Assembly (NCBI GenBank): GCA_947683625.1
Contig: CANTUR010000112.1
Span: 2,728,501 to 2,792,500, forward strand
Reading direction: 5' to 3'
Origin: Mallotus nudiflorus
Lineage: Eukaryota; Streptophyta; Magnoliopsida; Malpighiales; Euphorbiaceae
Length of the DNA stretch: 64,000 nucleotides
Shown piece by piece: positions 1-12,839 of this stretch. A model generated the notes under the pieces. It saw only the letters and a program-made list of their open reading frames with translations. It did not search any database and was not told the origin of the DNA. Position numbers and translations under genes: made by a program. Positions within the stretch are counted from its first letter, which is position 1, and each line of letters opens with the position of its first letter.

Positions 1-972
1 ATCTCTGATACTATGGTACATCTTAGTGACACCCGGATGTAAGCTATAGGCTGTAGAATGTGCTTCCTCTAGGATCTCTTCTCTCAAATCATCCACATCA
101 GGAACACACAATCTACCACTGATCCACAACACACCGTCATCATCGAGTGTGAAATTAGTGAACTTCCCTGCTCTGACATTCTCTGCAAGCTCCTCTAGAA
201 TAAGATCTTGGCTCTGAGCTGCTTTAATCCTATCCCTCAGTACAGATCGCACTTTAAACTGAGCTAGCAATCCACCTGACCTACTGATCTTTATCATCAA
301 ACATTGATCCACCAACATATGCAACTCTTGGATCAACGGTCTCCTCTCAACACTGATGTGAGCAAGACTACCTGAGGACTTTCTACTCAAGGCATCTGCT
401 ACTACATTAGCCTTGCCCGGATGATATAAGATCTCACAGTCATAATCTTTTAACAGTTCCAACCATCTCCTCTGCCTCAGATTCAGATCTCTCTGCTGGA
501 AAATGTACTTAAGGCTCTTGTGATCAGTAAATATCTCACAAGTCACCCCGTACAGATAATGTCTCCAAATCTTCAGAGCAAAGATCACTACAGCCATCTC
601 TAGGTCATGTGTGGGATATTTCTGCTCATGCTTCTTCAACTGCCTCGAAGCATAGGCTATCACCCTTCCATTCTACATCAACACACAACCAAGGCCAACT
701 CTAGAGGCATCATAATAAACTGTGAACTTATCCACACTATTAGGCAAAGCTAACACTGGCACTGTGGTCAACTTCTCCTTCAACTACTGGAAACTATTCT
801 CACAAGCTTCTGACCACTCAAATCTAACATTCTTCTGAGTCAAGCGAGTCATAGGGGCTGTAATTCTGGAAAAATCCTGCACAAACCTCCTATAATACCC
901 GGCTAAACCCAGAAAACTCCGAATCTCAATAACAAAAGTCAGTCGAGGCCACTCAGACACTGCTTCAATCTT
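1..972 (-). pseudogene. RT thumb and RNase H region of the gypsy element, cut by the window edge
   Basis: RNase H removes the RNA strand during reverse transcription. On the minus strand, recognisable pieces include GCVLM, then a stop, then NGRVIAYASRQLKKHEQKYP at about 685-610, and further on IWRHYLYGVTCEIFTDHKSL near 570-515. Stops interrupt the frame at about 787 and 674, each where Gln is usual. The rest, down to position 1, includes linker sequence leading to integrase. Too broken to define as a CDS. Confidence 0.78.
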
Positions 973-1767
973 CTATGGATTAACCTGGATACCTTCTTTA
1001 GACACCACGTGTCCAAGAAAAGAAACACTCTCCATCCAGAAGTCACACTTCGAGAATTTAGCGTAAAGCTGATGATCTCTCAGTGTCTGTAGTATAGTCC
1101 TCAAGTGATATACATGCTCCTCCATACTCCTTGAATAAACCAGTATATCATCGATGAAGACTACCACAAACTGATCCAGATACGGTCTGAATACCCTATT
1201 CATCAGGTCCATAAAAGTTGCTGGTGCATTAGTCAACCCAAAAGACATCACTAGAAACTCATAATGGCCATATCGAGTGCGGAATGCTATTTTAGGAACA
1301 TCGGCTTCACTAATCCGCAGCTGATGATAACCCGACCTCAAGTCAATCTTAGAAAAGAACTGTGCACCCTGTAGCTGATCAAACAAGTCATCTATCCTCG
1401 GGAGAGGATACTTGTTCTTCACTGTCACCTTGTTCAGCTCTCTGTAGTCAATGCACAGTCTCAAGGTACGATCCTTCTTCTTCACAGACAGGACTGGTGC
1501 ACCCCAAGCAGAAACATTGGGTCTAATGAAACCTTTATCCAATAACTCTTGCAACTGCTCCTTCAACTCTTTCAACTCTGCAGGAGCCATTCTGTAGGGT
1601 GGCATAGATATAGGAGTAGTACCTGGAACCATATCTATACAGAACTCAATCTCTCTGTGAGGTGGTAAACCTGGCAACTCCTCGGGAAAAACATCAGGAA
1701 ACTCACAAGCAACAGGAACATTTGTGAGTGACAACTTCTCCACTGAAGTATCCTTGATTAATGCCAA
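973..1767 (-). pseudogene. reverse transcriptase domain of the gypsy element (longest open stretch)
   Basis: RT copies the element RNA into DNA. About 264 residues remain open. Visible motifs in order are the linker FPDVFPEELPGLPP, the primer-grip-side VKKKDRTLRLCIDYRELN, YPLPRIDDLFDQLQGAQFFS, KIDLRSGYHQLRI, then the catalytic FVVVFIDDILVYS with the two metal-binding Asp, and the thumb start YAKFSKCDFW. The frame closes with TAG at 970-972 right after GIQVNP, where related elements have Gln, consistent with a CAG to TAG change. The M at 1767 is not a real start; the domain is part of a longer polyprotein. Catalytic residues are intact although the element as a whole is dead. Confidence 0.9.
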
Positions 1768-1773
1768 ATATCC

Positions 1774-2209
1774 CTAACATCCTTTCCTCAACAACTTCCT
1801 AGCCGTAATAGCAGAAATAAGATTCTGAGGTGCTGAACTCCTATCACCCACAAACTTAAAATCTTCTTCATCAGGAATTCTGAAAGTCACCTCTTTATTC
1901 GAAAAATCTACCACGGCATAGTGCTGAGATAACCAGTCCATTCCTAGAATAACATCAAACTCCATCACATCCAACAAAATCAAATCAGCTGGTAATTCCC
2001 TATCTCCCACGAGAACTGGACAACCAGAAAAGAATAATATCGATGTCCAAGGAATCGCTCAGAGGAGTGGCAACGGACAAAGGAAAAGCCATCCTTGAAG
2101 CTTGCCAACAAGACTTAGAAGCAAAAATAGGAGAAACGAACGAATGCGTGGCACCCGGATCAACCAAAACCCATGCATCCAGGTAACAGATAGAAACAAT
2201 ACCTACCAT
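1774..2209 (-). pseudogene. aspartic protease region of the gypsy element
   Basis: This is the retropepsin that cleaves Gag-Pol. The active-site stretch reads VLVDPGATHSFVSP near 2170-2130; the family norm is DSGATHSF, so the second active-site residue is Pro instead of Ser. The second half, FDVILGMDWLSQHYAVVDF near 1965-1905, is the conserved C-terminal part of gypsy proteases. The two halves lie in different frames (overlap at 2000-2010), showing a frameshift. It lies between the gag knuckle and RT as expected. Confidence 0.8.
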
Positions 2210-2403
2210 GACTACATTAGATGCCTGACCATCCTGCTGAGTAAGGTGGAAGACTCTGGCAGGTCCTCGACCTCCCTGCTGATTGGTAGAAGCCTGGCCA
2301 ACACCTCTGGCACCTCCTCTAGCACCTCTACCATGACTCTACTGTGGAACAAGCTGAGTGGAACTCTGATGCTGGGCTGGGGGTAACTGAAATGGCACGG
2401 GTG

Positions 2404-3542
2404 CAGCACTAGTAATCGACTACTGTGGAAATCGTGGAATCTGTGACTGCTGATACCCGGAGTAAGGACACGATCTGGCAAAATGTCTTGTCTACCCGCA
2501 TCTAAAGCATGTCAACGGTGTCAGATAACACGGTCCCTGATGGACTCTACCGTAGGTCTGGCATACATTAGCAGCTGATCCAGAACTACGACCACTGCTG
2601 CTGCTTGAAGCACCTGACCTAAATCTGAATGGTCTACGCTGACCTTTACGGCCATGTCTACTGCTCCAATGCACTCTGCTGAGTTGGACCTCGCTGCTAA
2701 CTACTCAAACTAACATGAAAACTCGAATACGAAGTAGCCTGCAATCCACTCGACTGAACTCCCAGCTGGTAATAATCAGGCATCGCTCCCTGCCTAACTA
2801 GCCTCAGCTCAATCTCCTTGGCCAACTCAATCACAGATTCTAGAGTAAGGACTGTTGTAGGCATACCAGCAAATGCTGAACCCAAACCAGTAACGTAGGT
2901 AGTGACTGCAAAGTACTGGTCTCGCATCAGATCCTCTGCATATCTACCCAGCCGGAGAAACTCTCGGGTGTACTCCTCTACAGATCGATCACCACGAGAA
3001 ATGATGGTCAATCGAAGATGATAGCTCATACGAAGAGGCTCTGAACAGAATCTCCTCATGAACCGCCCTCGGAACTAAGCCCAGGTCATCGTCATCATAT
3101 AAGGCTGGATCATCTGAATAAATCAGTTTAGGGCTAGTCCCTCGACAGACAACTCGACTATTATAATCCACTGATACTCGGTGTGAGTAATTCGAGTCCT
3201 AGTCTCAATCCCGTGCAGAAAGTCTAGCGAATCGGAAGTCCCATCAAACGTAATCCTGCCAACTCTGGCATAGAACAAAGCTGCCTTAGGGTCAGACATA
3301 CCCTGCTGATAGGCAGGCTGAACAGGCTGAACAACTGGAGGTACAGGAACATCAAACTCAGGCTCAACAGGCTCCTCATCCTGTATCTCTCTTTGCCTAC
3401 GGTGACCTACCGCTCCTCGAGGTCTACCTTTGCCACGACCTTTATGTCTAACTGGCTGCTCAAGAGGTAAAACCTCATCCTGAAAAGACTCGTCATCCTT
3501 AGCCTCAACGACCGATGGAGCAACACGCGCTCGCCTCCTCAT
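2404..3542 (-). pseudogene. gag of the gypsy element (broken)
   Basis: Gag forms the virus-like particle that packages the element RNA. A start at 3542 (MRRRARVAPSV) opens a basic, Pro-rich N-terminus. The Retrotrans_gag core follows (FYARVGRITFDGTSDSLDFL near 3240-3290), then a segment from 3059 downwards with RSVEEYTREFLRLGRYAEDL. A CCHC knuckle lies at about 2515-2460: the residues CFRCG, then a stop codon where a Gln or similar residue is expected, then TRHFARSCP. In-frame stops also occur near 3122 and 3061, so the gene is split into at least four open pieces. Gag identity is clear from domain order and the knuckle; the exact end is not defined because gag and pol are normally one frame in this lineage. 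Confidence 0.82.
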
Positions 3543-3722
3543 TCTGAAAAGACAAACGGAAAGATTCAGAAAAAACAGACAACGAAGGAATATCGCAGAA
3601 AACTAAAGCAAGGAATACTTATTAAGACATACTCAAACCTAATTCACTGCAGTAGTTAAAAAAAAACACAACTTGAAAACTAAGGCCATGACTCACACAA
3701 CTAAGCCCTGACACAGAACTCA

Positions 3723-3735
3723 GCTCTGATACTAA
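3723..3735 (-). other. Primer-binding site (tRNA-Met type) of the gypsy element
   Basis: On the minus strand TTAGTATCAGAGC stands a few bases after the LTR end. It matches the usual plant initiator-tRNA-Met complement TGGTATCAGAGC except at its first bases, so it has probably mutated. It fixes the inner LTR border at 3739. Confidence 0.75.
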
Positions 3736-3738
3736 CTT

Positions 3739-6700
3739 TGTCATGATCCAAAACAGTGGTCATGATCGGCGCTAGGGAATGAAAATTTTTTTGAATCCGG
3801 AACCCATAGCAAGCCTAAAATAAAATAAACATGCAATAGTAATAATAATAACACAATTAAATAAAATATTATGCAGCGGAATAAAATCATAATGTCAAAT
3901 TAATATTTCCACCAAAAATAAATTAAAATCGAATTCTCATCTCATATATAAATAAATCCTTTAATACAAGTTTCAGTTCAAATTCTTAAAATCCATAACT
4001 CACGCAAAAATAATACATATAATCCCACAATTGACCATAACTATTGCAGTGTCTAGATCATAAAATAAGACTCAAGTGAGCAGTTTACATAAAGAAGCCG
4101 GGGCGGAAGAAATCCGGCATACAGGCCTGCTACTGAGGTCTGAAGATGATAACTCTCCTGAAAAAAATAGTCAACGGAGGGGAGTCAGACCTCACTGAGT
4201 GAATTACTATAATATATATACATGCATACTAAATGCCAATGCACACAGTCAATAGTATATATAATATGTATATATACAAACAAATACACACGAATGCAAT
4301 AAAATCATTTTATATATTTTTATTTAAAATCACAGTTTATGAAAGATTAAATAGAACCCTATAATATCGCAACCTCAAAACAGTGTTAGACAACACTTTA
4401 GCCATACATGCTAACTTATTCCAAATAAGTTCACTTATTCCAAATAAGTTTACTAGTTTACTTATTCCATTTGGACAATAGACTGGCCCTGAGACACTAA
4501 GTCAACCGAGCTCCAGCAGTCTAACTGTCAATGTGATTGGCCCCAAGACACTTGGTCAACCGAGCTCCAGCAATCACACTTCCAAACCATATCTCACACA
4601 TCAAATAATCAAATTCAATCAATATCCTCAAACATGTTAGTAATATAGCCTAAATACTATCGGCATACCGGTACGTACTCGGTCCTAGTACTGCCCACTA
4701 GGTAGCACGTTCTATTGATATCCTTTATTATAATATAAAACATACATTCATAAAGAGTAAATGATGCATGAATTGAATAAAATAACCACATAAACTATAT
4801 ATATACTAGAAATATACCAAAAATAAACCAGGTATATTTCGAGTATATTTACGTCAAATAAATCCAATATAATCATAAAATAAACCAAATATATATATTT
4901 AAAAACATTTTAAATATAAATGTTTAATAAAGCATGCATATAATTTAAGATATACCAAAATAAACCAAAGATAAACTATCACGACCCGAAACAGGGGCCA
5001 TGACCGGCGCTAAGGAACAGGAATTCTTTCGAATCCGGAACCCGTAGCAAGCCTAAAAATAAAATAAACGTGTAATAATAATAACAATGTATAATGCAGC
5101 GGAAATAAAAATCATAAAAATCATAATATTATTTTCACCAACTGGATTTAAATCAAATCTCATCTCATATATATATAAATCTTTTAATACAAATCCAGTT
5201 TCAAATATAATACAATATCTCACATAAATAAAATACATAAAATCCCACAATTAATTTACAACTACTGCGGTGTCTAGATTATAAAAATAAGACTCAATTA
5301 AGCAGTTTACACAAAGAAGCCAGGGCGGAAAAAATCCGGCGTACAGGCCTGCTACTGAGGTCTGAAGATGTTGACTCTCCTGAAAAATTGTCAACGGAGG
5401 GGAGTCAGACCTCACTGAGTGAATTACTATATTATATATACATACACACTAAATGACAATGCATACAGTCAACAGTATATATATATAATATGTATATATA
5501 CAGGCAAATACACGCAGATGCAATAAAATCATTTTATATATTTCTATTGAAAATCACAGTTTATAAAGGATCTAATAGAACCTTATAATTCCGCAACCTC
5601 AAACAGTGTTAGACAACACTCTAGCCATACAAGCTCACTTAATCCAAATATATCCGCTTAATCCATTTGGACAGTAGACTGGCCCCGAGACACTAAGTCA
5701 ACCGAGCTCCAGCAGTTTGACTGCCAGTGTGATTGGCCCCGAGACACTTGGTCAACCGAGCTCCAGCAATCACACCTCCAAACCATATCTCACACATCAA
5801 ATAATCACATTCAATTAATACCCACAAATAGTTAGTAGTATAGCCTATTTGCTATAAGCGTACCGGTACGTACTCGGTCCTAGTGCTGCCCACTAGGTAG
5901 CACATTCTATTGATATCCTTCATTAATAATATAAAATATTCATTCACAAATAAATGATGCATGAATTTAAATAAAATAGCAACATATACCATATATATAC
6001 TGGAAATATACCAAAAGTAAACCAGGTATATTTCGAGTATATATACGTCAAATAAATCCAATCAAATTATAAATTAAGCTAGAAATATATTTAAAAACAT
6101 TTTAAATATAATTTATTAACAAAACATGTATATAATTTAATATATACCAAAAGTAAACCAAAAATATACTTAAATACAAATCACATTATTTATGCATTTT
6201 AATCAAAATAAAACATATATTTCTAAATCATGCATCCTAAGGCATACATATATAGTATAGTAACTCACAAATTAGTGCGCTCCACGGGATGGATCCGACG
6301 GGCCTGGTCCACTAGCCCTCGGTCTCGGTGCAACTAAATAAAAAATAAATAACCGACATTAGAATAAACCTAACAGAAATCCTAAAATTCGATCTAGAGT
6401 ATTAAACACAGAATTGATATTAGGGTTCGACTGGACATCACGTTTTACGAGAATTCTACCGAAAATTCGGCAGAACCTCCCCTGTAAAACGGACATCTCT
6501 CTACTCAAAGAGTAGAGCCGACCCTGCAAAGAAATACACTTCGAAAAACAAGCTCAACACTCAACCACAACCCCTCGGTCGGACTCCAGACTACAATCTA
6601 CCGATCGGGGTTCACAAACACAGAATAATTCTAGAAATATCAAAAATACCCTTAAATAATAGAAATTCATTTTATACGTAGAAATTACATAATTAACCTC

Positions 6701-9700
6701 AAAACACTGTAAAAACCAATAAAAACTCATTTTATTAGAAAAATCGTATATTATATATATAATTGAAAATAATTTATGAAAAATAGTTTTAATTAGTTAA
6801 AAATACTAAATAATTTGTAGAAATTATTTTTATACCTTAAATAACTATTAAAACCAATTAAATTACATTTTTAGCCAATTTAGGGTAAAATTACCAAAAT
6901 ACCTCTACATATATAAATATACTAAAATTCACCAAAAATTATACAATTATCCAAAATTAATTTTCTCAACATATTTATCAATAATATCAATAATTAAACT
7001 CAATTAACCAATTAATTTCAATTAAAAACACAATTAACCCTAATTTCCCAAAATTACATAAACTTAAATAATTCAAAATAAATACATAAAAATTCATAAA
7101 AATTCCAAATAAATTCCTATAATTCATTTCAACACCTAATTTAACCATAAAACATAATTTCATAATTTAAATAATTAATTTCCGAAAATTAGAAAATAAT
7201 ATTAAAATATTCAAAAATACCCAAAAATCCAAAAAATCTCCAAAAATTCCAAAAAAATTCATACATGTAGATTAAGCTACTAGGATCAATATTTGTGAAG
7301 GGAGTTTTCATGAATCAAGCAATTCAAAGCTCAAAAAAATCAAAAACCCTAATATGCCGAAATTGAAAATTCAAAACCTAAGCAAATCTAGATCATTTAA
7401 GCTTAAACCAAAGCTAGAATCACACTCACTGGAGCTCAAGGAGAAGAAAGACACCGGCAGTGTTGAAAATGGTGGCCGAAATCGTCATCGACGGCGAGGA
7501 GAAGGATTTCGGTCAAAATGGAAGAAAAGAGGCTGCCGGCGCCGGGGAAGGAGGCTGCTGGCGGCGATGGCAAGCCGGGAGGCACATCGACGGTAGGGGA
7601 ACGGCGTGACAGACAGTGGTTGGTAGTGAGGGGGTGGTCGAGCACGGGGAAGGAGAAGAAGAAGAAGAAGAAAAAGAAAAGAAAAGAAAAGAAAAGAAAA
7701 GAAAAGAAAAAAAGAAAAAGAAAAAGAAAAATAATAAAAATTTTAATAAAATATTTGAAAAAATTTTACATCCACACATATAATTTAATATTTTAATAAT
7801 TTAATAATAAATAAAAATAATTAAATAATAATAATTTAATAAACAAATAATAAAATATTAGGGTAATATATATTAAACTCTAATTAAATAAATATTGCAC
7901 ACATACACGGTGTTTAGTAATTTAAAAATACGTATAAGTTCATGCAAGTCCAAAAATGTATTTAAAATAATTAATAATAAATTATTTACGTGAAAATTTC
8001 CCCGAAAATGCAAGTCCCGGGAAAATTTTACGTAAAGCACTATGAATAATACACAATAATTAAAATAGATTTTAAATACATATCAACTCGTAAAAATATC
8101 GTAATATATACAAAAATTATTAACACTGCATATCCCGGTACAGTATAAAAATATTTTAAAAACACGGGATATTACATAAACCAAAAATAAACTTAAATAC
8201 TAATTGAATTATTTATGCATTTTTAATCAGAATAAAACATATATTTCTAAATCATGCACCCTAAACATATATATATAAAATAGTAACTCACATTTAGTGC
8301 GCTCCTTGAGATGGATCCGACGGGCCTGGTCCACTAGGCCTCGGTCTCAACGCAACTAAACATATAAAAATAACAGACATCAGAATAAACCTAATAGAAA
8401 ATCCTAGAAACTCGATTTAGAATATTAGACACAAAATAAAAAATAAGAATCTGACTGGACATCACATTTTACAAGAATTCTACCGAAAATCATTAGAACC
8501 TTCCATGTAAAACGGACATCTCTCTACTCAAAGAGTAGAGCCGGCCCTGCAAAGAAACACACTTCGAAAATAGACACAGAAACACATTCACAACCCCTCG
8601 GTCGGACTTCAAACTATAGTTTACCGATCGGGATCCAAAATTCACAGAATAATACAGAAATACCGAAAATACTCTTATATCATAGAAATACATTTAATAA
8701 TTAGAAATTATGTAATTAACCCTTAAACACAGTAAAAATCGATAAAAACTCATTTTTATTAGAAAAATCGTATATTATATATATAATTGAAAATAATTTA
8801 TGAAAAATAGTTTTATTTAGTTAAAAATACTAAATAATTTGTAGAAATCATTTTTATACCCTAAATAACTATTAAAACGAATTTAATTACATTTTTAGCT
8901 AATTTAGGATAAAATTACCAAGATACCCCTATATATATAAATATACTAAAATTAATCCAAAAATTCACCAAAATAGTATAATTGCAAAAAATTAATTTTC
9001 TCAACATATTTATCAATAATATCACTAAATAAACTTAATTAACCAATTAATTTCAATTAAAAACACAATTAACCCTATTTTCTCAAAATTACATAAACTG
9101 ATTAAATTCAAAATAAATACATAGAAATTCATAAAAATTCCAAATAAATTTCTATAATTCATTTCAATACCTATATTTCTCATAAAACACAATTTCATAA
9201 TTTAATTAATTAATTTTCGAAAATCAAAAAATAATAATAAAATATTCAAAATACCCAAAAATCAAAATAATTCCCAAAAATTCTACAAAAATTCACACAT
9301 GTATATTAAGCTAAGGGGAACAATATTTGTGAAGGAATTTTTCATGAATCAATCAAATTGAAGTTCAAAAAAATCAAGAATCCTAAAATGGCCGAATTAT
9401 CAAAATCAAAATCTAATCAAATCTAGACCATTTTAAGTGAAACAAAACTTAGAATCACACTCACCGGAGCTCAAGGAGAAGAAAGAGACTGGCGGTGTCG
9501 AAAATGGTGGCCGGAAACGTCGTGAACGACGGTGGCTCAAGTTTCGGCTTCCCGAGCTTATTCCGACCAAACCTCGATGGAATAGGGAGCTGCTGGCGGC
9601 GGGGAAGGTTGGGGAAGGAGATGGTACGCCGAGAGGCATACCGACGGTAAGAAAATGGGATGGCAGATGGCAGAACGACGATGGAGGCGATCGGGGATGA

Positions 9701-10257
9701 AGAAGGAGGATTAATGGCACACTTGTAAATAACTCAAACTTTATATTTTGTTTAATATTAAATGTATATGTATATATATATATACTTTTACACTATATAT
9801 TAAAATAATATAAACTCACACACATTAATTATACACCACACACATATAATTTAATATATTAAATAATTTATACACTAAAAACAATTAATTAAATAATATT
9901 AAAACTAATTGATAAATAATAAAATAAAATAAAATAATTATTAGGGAAATTAATTAAACCCTAGTTAAATAAATAAATGCACATATATACGTTATTTAGT
10001 ACTTTAAAAGTACATATAAGCTCATGCAAATATGAAAATCTATTTAAAATAATTAATAATAAATAATTTACGTGTGAATTTCCCCGAAAATACAAGTCCC
10101 GGAAAAATTTTACGTAAAGCACTTATAATAATATAAAATAGTTAAAAATCAATTTTAATTAAATAACAACTCAAGAAATATCATAAATATATACAAAATT
10201 ATTAACACTGTATATCCCGATGCAGTATTAAAATGTTTAAAAATACGAGATATTATA
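3739..10257 (-). repeat. 5' LTR of the gypsy element, split by a nested solo LTR
   Basis: The outer LTR occupies 3739-4976 and 8182-10257, about 3.3 kb once the insert and the duplicated 5 bp are removed. Minus-strand ends are (T)ATAATATCTCG at 10257 and TCATGACA at 3739, diverged forms of the family ends TGTAATATCCCG and GGGTCGTGACA. The sequence runs continuously across the insertion: the accept/flank text before 4977 and after 8181 matches the uninterrupted stretch at about 6130-6250 of the inner copy. It carries the conserved dyads (paired hairpin 4479-4577; CCTAGT hairpin near 4683) and a hairpin with 8-bp arms near 8521-8539. Confidence 0.85.
4977..8176 (-). mobile_element. Nested gypsy solo LTR, 3.2 kb, TSD taaac
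   Basis: A full LTR with no internal domain lies in the outer LTR. On the minus strand it begins TGTAATATCCCGTG at 8176 and ends GGGTCGTGATA at 4977 (the last TG/CA dinucleotide has one substitution). The 5 bp on each side, 4972-4976 and 8177-8181, are both taaac, a target-site duplication. A solo LTR arises when the two LTRs of one element recombine and delete the body. It is younger than the outer LTR because it interrupts it. It contains the long CT-rich leader (7440-7740), the CTCTACTC/GAGTAGAG hairpin (6499-6517) and the paired hairpins (5662-5776). Confidence 0.93.
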
Positions 10258-10589
10258 ATAGACTAGGCCTGCCATTCTAGTACAGTGACTAATGACCTTG
10301 ACCAACATCACAATTCATGTAGAGGTTGGTCATATTTTATCCTTAACATCCACATTAATTAGCTAAAATCTAAAGAAATAAGAGATGGGTTATTGCTCTT
10401 GACTTAATTTGGTAAATTATTCACTGTTTAAGCAATTGTAAAGCATCTGTATAACTAATTCAAGGCAGTTTAAGCCACTCTAATCATAAATAGATTTTGC
10501 TAGGGATTTGTTTAAGCAATTATGGTATATATGTTTTCCATGCCCACATTAATTAAAGTTGTTGTTGCTATATATGGTAATATTAGTAG
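10258..10589. other. Non-coding flank shared with 51945-52130 (segmental duplication)
   Basis: No gene is seen. The stretch with agtgactaatgac and acacaattcatgtagagg-type text recurs in diverged form at 51970-52030, so this is the left part of the duplicated NLR block that continues after the copia element. Confidence 0.6.
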
Positions 10590-10846
10590 TGTTAACTAGA
10601 GAGAATATTAAGAATTATAATTTCTCACTTTTGAATTTTATTATATGCAACACCTATATATATAGTAAAGGAAATAAATCAAATATACAAACTAAGGCAT
10701 AATTTCAGCTAATTTACACCTAATATATTGACTAATTTACAGCTTGACATACTGATTAATATCAGTTGATTTACAGCCTGATATGTCAGTTGATTTAGTT
10801 TGAGATTTCAACTGATTTATAGCTAACATATTGACTAATTCCAACA
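10590..10846 (-). repeat. 3' LTR of the copia element
   Basis: 257 bp. It begins TGTTGGAATTAG at 10846 and ends TCTAGTTAACA at 10590 on the minus strand, and is preceded by the polypurine tract GCTTGAGGGGGAG (10847-10859). It differs from the 5' LTR by base changes and by loss of one internal subrepeat, so the insertion is not recent. Confidence 0.88.
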
Positions 10847-10859
10847 CTCCCCCTCAAGC

Positions 10860-12270
10860 TGGCTTGAATAGCTTTTTCCATTGCTAGCTTGCTAATTAAG
10901 TGATCAAATTGATGTTTGTGCAGTCCTTTTGTAAGTATATCTGTAAGTTGTTTTATGGTTGGTAGGTATGGCATACACATCAGCCCTTTTTCAATTTTCT
11001 CCTTGATAAAATGCTTGTCAATCTTCACATGTTTAGTTTGATTATAGAGAACAAGATTGTGAGCAATTTCAATAGCAGCCTTGTTGTCATAATACAACTT
11101 CATTGGTAGATTGCATGGAATTTTTAGGTCTTTTAGTAGCCTTTTAATCCACAATACTTCACAAATTCCATAGGCAACTACTCTGAACTTAGCTTCAGCA
11201 CTACTTCTAGCAACCATGTTTTGTTTCTTTCTTCACCAAGTTACTAAGTTCCCTTCGAGGAAAGTATAATAACCTGATGTAGATTTTTCGATCAGTAGCA
11301 CTCCCTGCCCAGTTTGCATTAGTATAAACTTCAACCAAAAAAAGCCCATGTTTTTTAAACAATAGACCTTTACCAGGTGAACCCTTTAGATATTTTAGGA
11401 TTTATATATTACTTCAAAATGTTCTTGTCCTAGTGAATGCATGAATTGATTAACTTCATTTATAGTAAATGCAATATTTGGATGTGCATGAGATAAATAA
11501 ATTAGTTTTCCAACAAGTCTTTAGAATTTTTCTATATTTATCACATCTTTAATTTTAGCATGCTATAATTTCAAATTCAGTTCTACTGGAGTTTCGACTG
11601 CTTTACATCCGAGTAAACTTATTTCATTAAGTAAGTCAAGTATGTACTTGCATTGAGTAAGAAAAATACCTTCCTTAGACTTTGCAAACTCCATGCCAAG
11701 AAAGTATTTTAATTTCCTAAGTCTTTAGCAACTCCCTTCTCCAATCTTTCTAGCTCGGTATAGTCATCACTTATCAAAATTATATCATCCACATAAACAA
11801 TTAACATAACTATTTTCCCTTGATTAGAATGCCTATAGAACATAGTATGATCTATTTGACTTTGGCAATAACCATGGCTTTTAACTACCTTCCCAAAATG
11901 TTCAAACCAAGCTTTTAGGGATTATTTAAGACCGTACAAGAATTTCTTCAACCTGCAGACTTTATTTTCACCAAACTATTTTCTAAAACCCTAAAGTAAA
12001 CTTATGTATATTTCCTTTTCCAAGTCTCCATTTAGGAAGGCATTTTTTACATCTAACTGCTGTAAAGGCTAGTTATAGTTCACAACTAAGGATAATAAAA
12101 CTCGAACTGAGTTTATTTTGGCAACAAGAGCAAAGGTTTCTTGATAGTCAATTCTGAAGGTTTGTGTAAACCCTTTTGCAACGAGTTTGGCCTTATATCT
12201 CTCTATACTCCCATTAGGATTGCATTTTAGAGTAAGTACCCATTTGCACCCCATGATCTTCTTATCTCTT
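10860..12270 (-). pseudogene. RT and RNase H of the copia element
   Basis: RT begins with GCKWVLTLKCNPNGSIERYK (12254 downwards) and reaches YQETFALVAKINSVRVLLSL, the standard N-terminal block of copia RT. Later pieces (near 11830-11780) encode the catalytic YVDD-type region (VMLIVYVDDIILI) in a different frame. RNase H occupies 11217-10870 with MVARSSAEAKFRVVA and the later LYYDNKAAIEIAHN and KHVKIDKHFIKEKIE. The typical copia RNase H opening is TVARSSAEAE. Several frameshifts and stops separate the pieces. Confidence 0.85.
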
Positions 12271-12839
12271 AGTAGGCTGACTACCTCCTAAGTACTATTC
12301 CTTTTTAAAGAATTCATCTCTTCCATAACTGCTAACTTCTAATTTGGGTCACCAATAGCTTCCTTAATGGTTCTTGGAACAAACAAGTTGGATACATTAT
12401 AAGTAAATGCTCTATGATTTTTGGAAAGTCTATGGTAGGATAAATATTTGGCAATGGGATGCTGGGTGCAAGTTTAGGTTCCTTTCATAATGGTTATAGG
12501 AATATTAAGGTTTAATGGAGGTGAATGAGAAATAACATTAGAACTAAAATTACCTGAATCATTTGAAGGGCCTTTATTTTGAGATTTTGATTGGTTTTCA
12601 AACATAATGATAGGCAAGTCTTTACTCTTTTGCTGAATCTTTTTTCGAGAATAAACCATGAGCTCACATTCATGATTTATTTTTCCCTTTTAGATTATTT
12701 CTCCCCCTATTTGTGACCCATCTAATTATGGCATATTTTGACTAGATCATCCGTCTTGTCAAGATTTTGATAATTTTTAACAACAAAAGGATCAAAGATA
12801 ATAGGATTTGGTAACAAATAAGAAATTTCCCAAAAAAAT

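Larger units (their letters stand above)
1..10257 (-). mobile_element. Ty3/gypsy retrotransposon, Tekay/Del-like, 5' part, decayed and nested
   Basis: Read on the minus strand the order is LTR (10257 to 3739), primer-binding site (about 3735-3723), gag (from 3542), protease, reverse transcriptase, then RNase H running off the window at position 1. Integrase and the 3' LTR would lie outside. The PR-RT-RH order is that of Ty3/gypsy. The RT sequence (FIDDILVYS motif) and an LTR of more than 3 kb suit the Tekay/Del chromovirus lineage; the lineage call is from memory of the family. Gag and pol carry many stops and frame breaks, so this copy is dead. A solo LTR of the same family lies within its LTR. 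Confidence 0.9.

Noticed and set aside
7513..7796. Open frames rich in Lys/Arg/Glu or Phe/Ser
   Set aside because: Product of the GAA/AAG purine run in an LTR; present on both strands at once.
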